NCBI GenBank assembly: GCA_018713375.1
Contig: DVOV01000227.1
Span: forward strand, 1 to 7,941
Source of the DNA: Candidatus Scatomorpha stercorigallinarum
GTDB taxonomy: Bacteria; Bacillota_A; Clostridia; Oscillospirales; Oscillospiraceae
Direction of reading: 5' to 3'
DNA: 7,941 nt
Shown: positions 6,702-7,941 of the stretch, in pieces
Layout of the letters: each line of letters opens with the position of its first letter
Numbering within the stretch: position 1 is the first letter of the stretch
Notes under the pieces: model-generated
Database searches by the model: none
What the model saw: the letters and a program-made list of their open reading frames with translations, nothing else
Told to the model about the DNA's origin: nothing
Position numbers and translations under genes: made by a program

Positions 6702-6719
6702 AGTTAGTTTTTGCTAACT
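6702..6719. promoter_or_regulatory. Inverted-repeat operator 2 (AGTTAG-N6-CTAACT)
   Basis: AGTTAG (6702-6707) and CTAACT (6714-6719) are perfect inverted arms around TTTTTG. The site begins exactly at the predicted transcription start of the DUF2325 operon, where a bound repressor would block initiation. Its centre is 54 bp from that of operator 1, close to five helical turns, so both would face the same side of the DNA. Confidence 0.68.
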
Positions 6720-6725
6720 GATGTT

Positions 6726-6754
6726 ATTCTACTATACATCTCTCCTCTTGTCAA
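6726..6754 (-). promoter_or_regulatory. Promoter of the DUF2325-DUF3793-flavodoxin operon
   Basis: On the minus strand a perfect TTGACA (6749-6754) and TAGAAT (6726-6731) are separated by 17 nt. The start would be near 6719, at the edge of operator 2. The -35 box and spacer lie inside the last codons of the glycosyltransferase gene. A near-consensus promoter with an operator over +1 suggests strong expression held down by a repressor. Confidence 0.8.
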
Positions 6755-7826
6755 CAGCATTTTTCCGCATCAGCTCCACATTGCGCTCAATGCGCCCGTC
6801 CTGCGGGCTCAGTTCTTGCGCCTTTTCGGCGGCCACCAGGGCTTCCTCCCGGCGCCCCGTGTAATACAGCGCGAGCGACAGCAGGTCATACGGTAGCGCT
6901 CCCCAGCTCTCGCTCTCGCAGATGTATGTGCGCGGCCTGACGGATATCTTCAGCGCCTCGCGCGCGAAAAAGGCCACGCCGTCCCAATTCCCCTCGGCGT
7001 AGAGCAGCTTTGCCATGTCCATATACGGCTCGCGCAGGTGCTGCGCCTCCCCTATCGCGCGGTAAAGCCACATCAGCGCGTGGGCGCGGTCGCCGAGCGC
7101 CTGGTAGGAGCGCGAGATGTAGCGCATGGAAGCGCAGCGCTCGTCGCTCCACAGTGCGTTGGGCATCGATACGTGCTGCTTCAGCGTCTCTATGGCTTTT
7201 TCCCACATGCCATGGAAATAGTATTCACGTCCCAGATAGTGCATATTGCGGTCGTCGCCCGGGTCCTCGGCTACGGACAGCTCCAGCAGCGGCAGGTACT
7301 GGGCGCGGGACTTCGTGGGGTCGGCCCGGTGGTCGAGCTGCATCCCCTCGACATATACTTTTTTAGGGCTCCCCTCCCCCAGCCAGTGCGGTATCTCATG
7401 CACGGGATGCGCCCACTCCCAGCCTAAGCGGCTGTGTATCTTCTCCTGCCAGAAAACATGACCCTCCGTGCCGTCGGGGTTGAAATTCCAGGTATAGCGG
7501 TAAGCGGCCTGCTTTGTCCCCTCCGTCCAGGCGTTTTCCAGCAGCGCGCGCCAGCCGGGGTGGAAATACTCGTCCAGATCGGTGCAGACGCAGATATCCG
7601 CGTCCGCCGGCACCAGCGCGAGCGAGCGGTTGCGCGCAGTGTCGAACCGCCAGGGCGATATGCGTTCCACCTCCACAACGGCCCCGCGCGCCGCCAGCAG
7701 TTCGGGAGTTCCGTCGTCCGAGCCCGTATCAAGCACGTATATCCCATCCGCCTCCGACATCGAGTCCATCCATCGTCCGACGAACTGGCTCTCGTTTTTG
7801 CATATGGCGTAGACGCAGACTTTCAT
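6732..7826 (-). CDS. GT2-type glycosyltransferase with TPR-like C-terminal half
   Basis: A 364-residue cytoplasmic protein. The N-terminal half is a GT-A fold of family 2: MKVCVYAICKNE, then DTGSDDGT (33-40) for nucleotide-sugar binding, and TDLDEYF (82-88) with the metal-binding DxD at 83-85; HPVHE (140-144) is a likely catalytic-region landmark. The C-terminal half (about 190-345) is helical with TPR-like pairs such as YQALGDRAHALMWLYRAI and YYTGRREEALVAAEKAQELS. This architecture is often annotated as SunS-like (the SPbeta-prophage glycopeptide transferase), but donor and acceptor cannot be read from the sequence. The start is supported by AAGGGAGA a few nt upstream. It follows a terminator hairpin and a truncated, phage-like gene on the same strand, and its 3' end contains the promoter of the next operon. 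Confidence 0.88.
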   Translation of the reverse strand: MKVCVYAICKNESQFVGRWMDSMSEADGIYVLDTGSDDGTPELLAARGAVVEVERISPWRFDTARNRSLALVPADADICVCTDLDEYFHPGWRALLENAWTEGTKQAAYRYTWNFNPDGTEGHVFWQEKIHSRLGWEWAHPVHEIPHWLGEGSPKKVYVEGMQLDHRADPTKSRAQYLPLLELSVAEDPGDDRNMHYLGREYYFHGMWEKAIETLKQHVSMPNALWSDERCASMRYISRSYQALGDRAHALMWLYRAIGEAQHLREPYMDMAKLLYAEGNWDGVAFFAREALKISVRPRTYICESESWGALPYDLLSLALYYTGRREEALVAAEKAQELSPQDGRIERNVELMRKNAVDKRRDV

Positions 7827-7840
7827 TGTTCTCTCCCTTC

Positions 7841-7869
7841 AAAAGAGGGGGACGGCCGTGGCCGTCCCC
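7841..7869 (-). terminator. Rho-independent terminator upstream of the glycosyltransferase
   Basis: On the minus strand GGGGACGGCC (7860-7869) pairs perfectly with GGCCGTCCCC (7848-7857) across 2 nt; in practice the stem has about 8 bp with a 6-nt loop. CTCTTTTG follows. It begins 7 nt after the stop of the partial gene to its right and ends just before the ribosome site of the glycosyltransferase. It either ends the upstream transcript or attenuates read-through into the glycosyltransferase, for which no separate promoter is visible. Confidence 0.72.
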
Positions 7870-7876
7870 AGATGGC

Positions 7877-7941
7877 TCAGTTTTGTAGCAGCCCGGCGGC
7901 CCGCAGGTTGGCAAGAAGCTCGTTGAACTGCGTGACGATGT
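7877..7941 (-). CDS. 3' end of a gene, possibly a phage head-fibre-type protein
   Basis: The last 20 codons and TGA of a gene that enters from the right edge. The visible C-terminus, ending FNELLANLRAAGLLQN, has the form of the short C-terminal segment (FNALLAKLRAAG-like) that I associate with head-fibre and related virion proteins of Clostridia phages and prophages. Reality of the gene is supported by the open frame and the terminator placed right after the stop. The phage assignment rests on a short, low-information match and is tentative. Confidence 0.5.
   Translation of the reverse strand, partial: IVTQFNELLANLRAAGLLQN

Noticed and set aside
6649..6719. CRISPR or phage attachment repeat reading of the two GTTAG palindromes
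   Set aside because: Only two copies of a short palindrome are present, positioned over a promoter start and leader; this fits operators better than an array or att site.

Overview
The window reads as a piece of chromosome from a GC-rich member of the Clostridia (Bacillota). This is inferred from gene families, not from a marker gene. The clues are a 138-residue clostridial-type short-chain flavodoxin, a SpoVB-like flippase, DUF2325 and DUF3793 proteins (families I associate with Clostridia), strong AAGGAG-type ribosome sites, TTGACA/TATAAT-type promoters, and strongly GC-biased third codon positions. It is almost completely coding. No stretch longer than about 150 bases lacks a gene.

Left end (1-310): three back-to-back GC-rich hairpins; the third is followed by a T-run and looks like a terminator for rightward transcription. 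Next is a tRNA-Arg(CCG) on the minus strand with an encoded CCA and its own consensus promoter. A divergent sigma-A-type promoter then drives the plus-strand operon.

Plus-strand operon (311-3919): apbE (lipoprotein FAD:protein FMN transferase), mpg (3-methyladenine DNA glycosylase) and recG (branch-migration helicase) are packed with a 1-bp overlap and a 1-bp gap. mpg and recG are both DNA maintenance genes. apbE matures extracytoplasmic flavoproteins and is functionally unrelated.

Minus-strand block (3912-6731): a SpoVB/MOP-type flippase converges on recG with an 8-bp overlap. Upstream of it, behind a hairpin, lies a compact operon DUF2325 - DUF3793 - flavodoxin. Its leader has a near-consensus promoter and two copies of a GTTAG-N6-CTAAC inverted repeat, one over the predicted start of transcription and one 54 bp further in. 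The combination of paired operators, two uncharacterised conserved proteins and a flavodoxin suggests a metal-responsive (probably low-iron) unit. This is the most interesting part of the window.

Right end (6732-7941): a GT2 glycosyltransferase with a TPR-like C-terminal half, preceded by a terminator hairpin and the last 20 codons of a gene cut by the window edge. That C-terminus resembles the ends of phage head-fibre-type proteins, so the glycosyltransferase may lie at the edge of a prophage or phage-derived island extending to the right.
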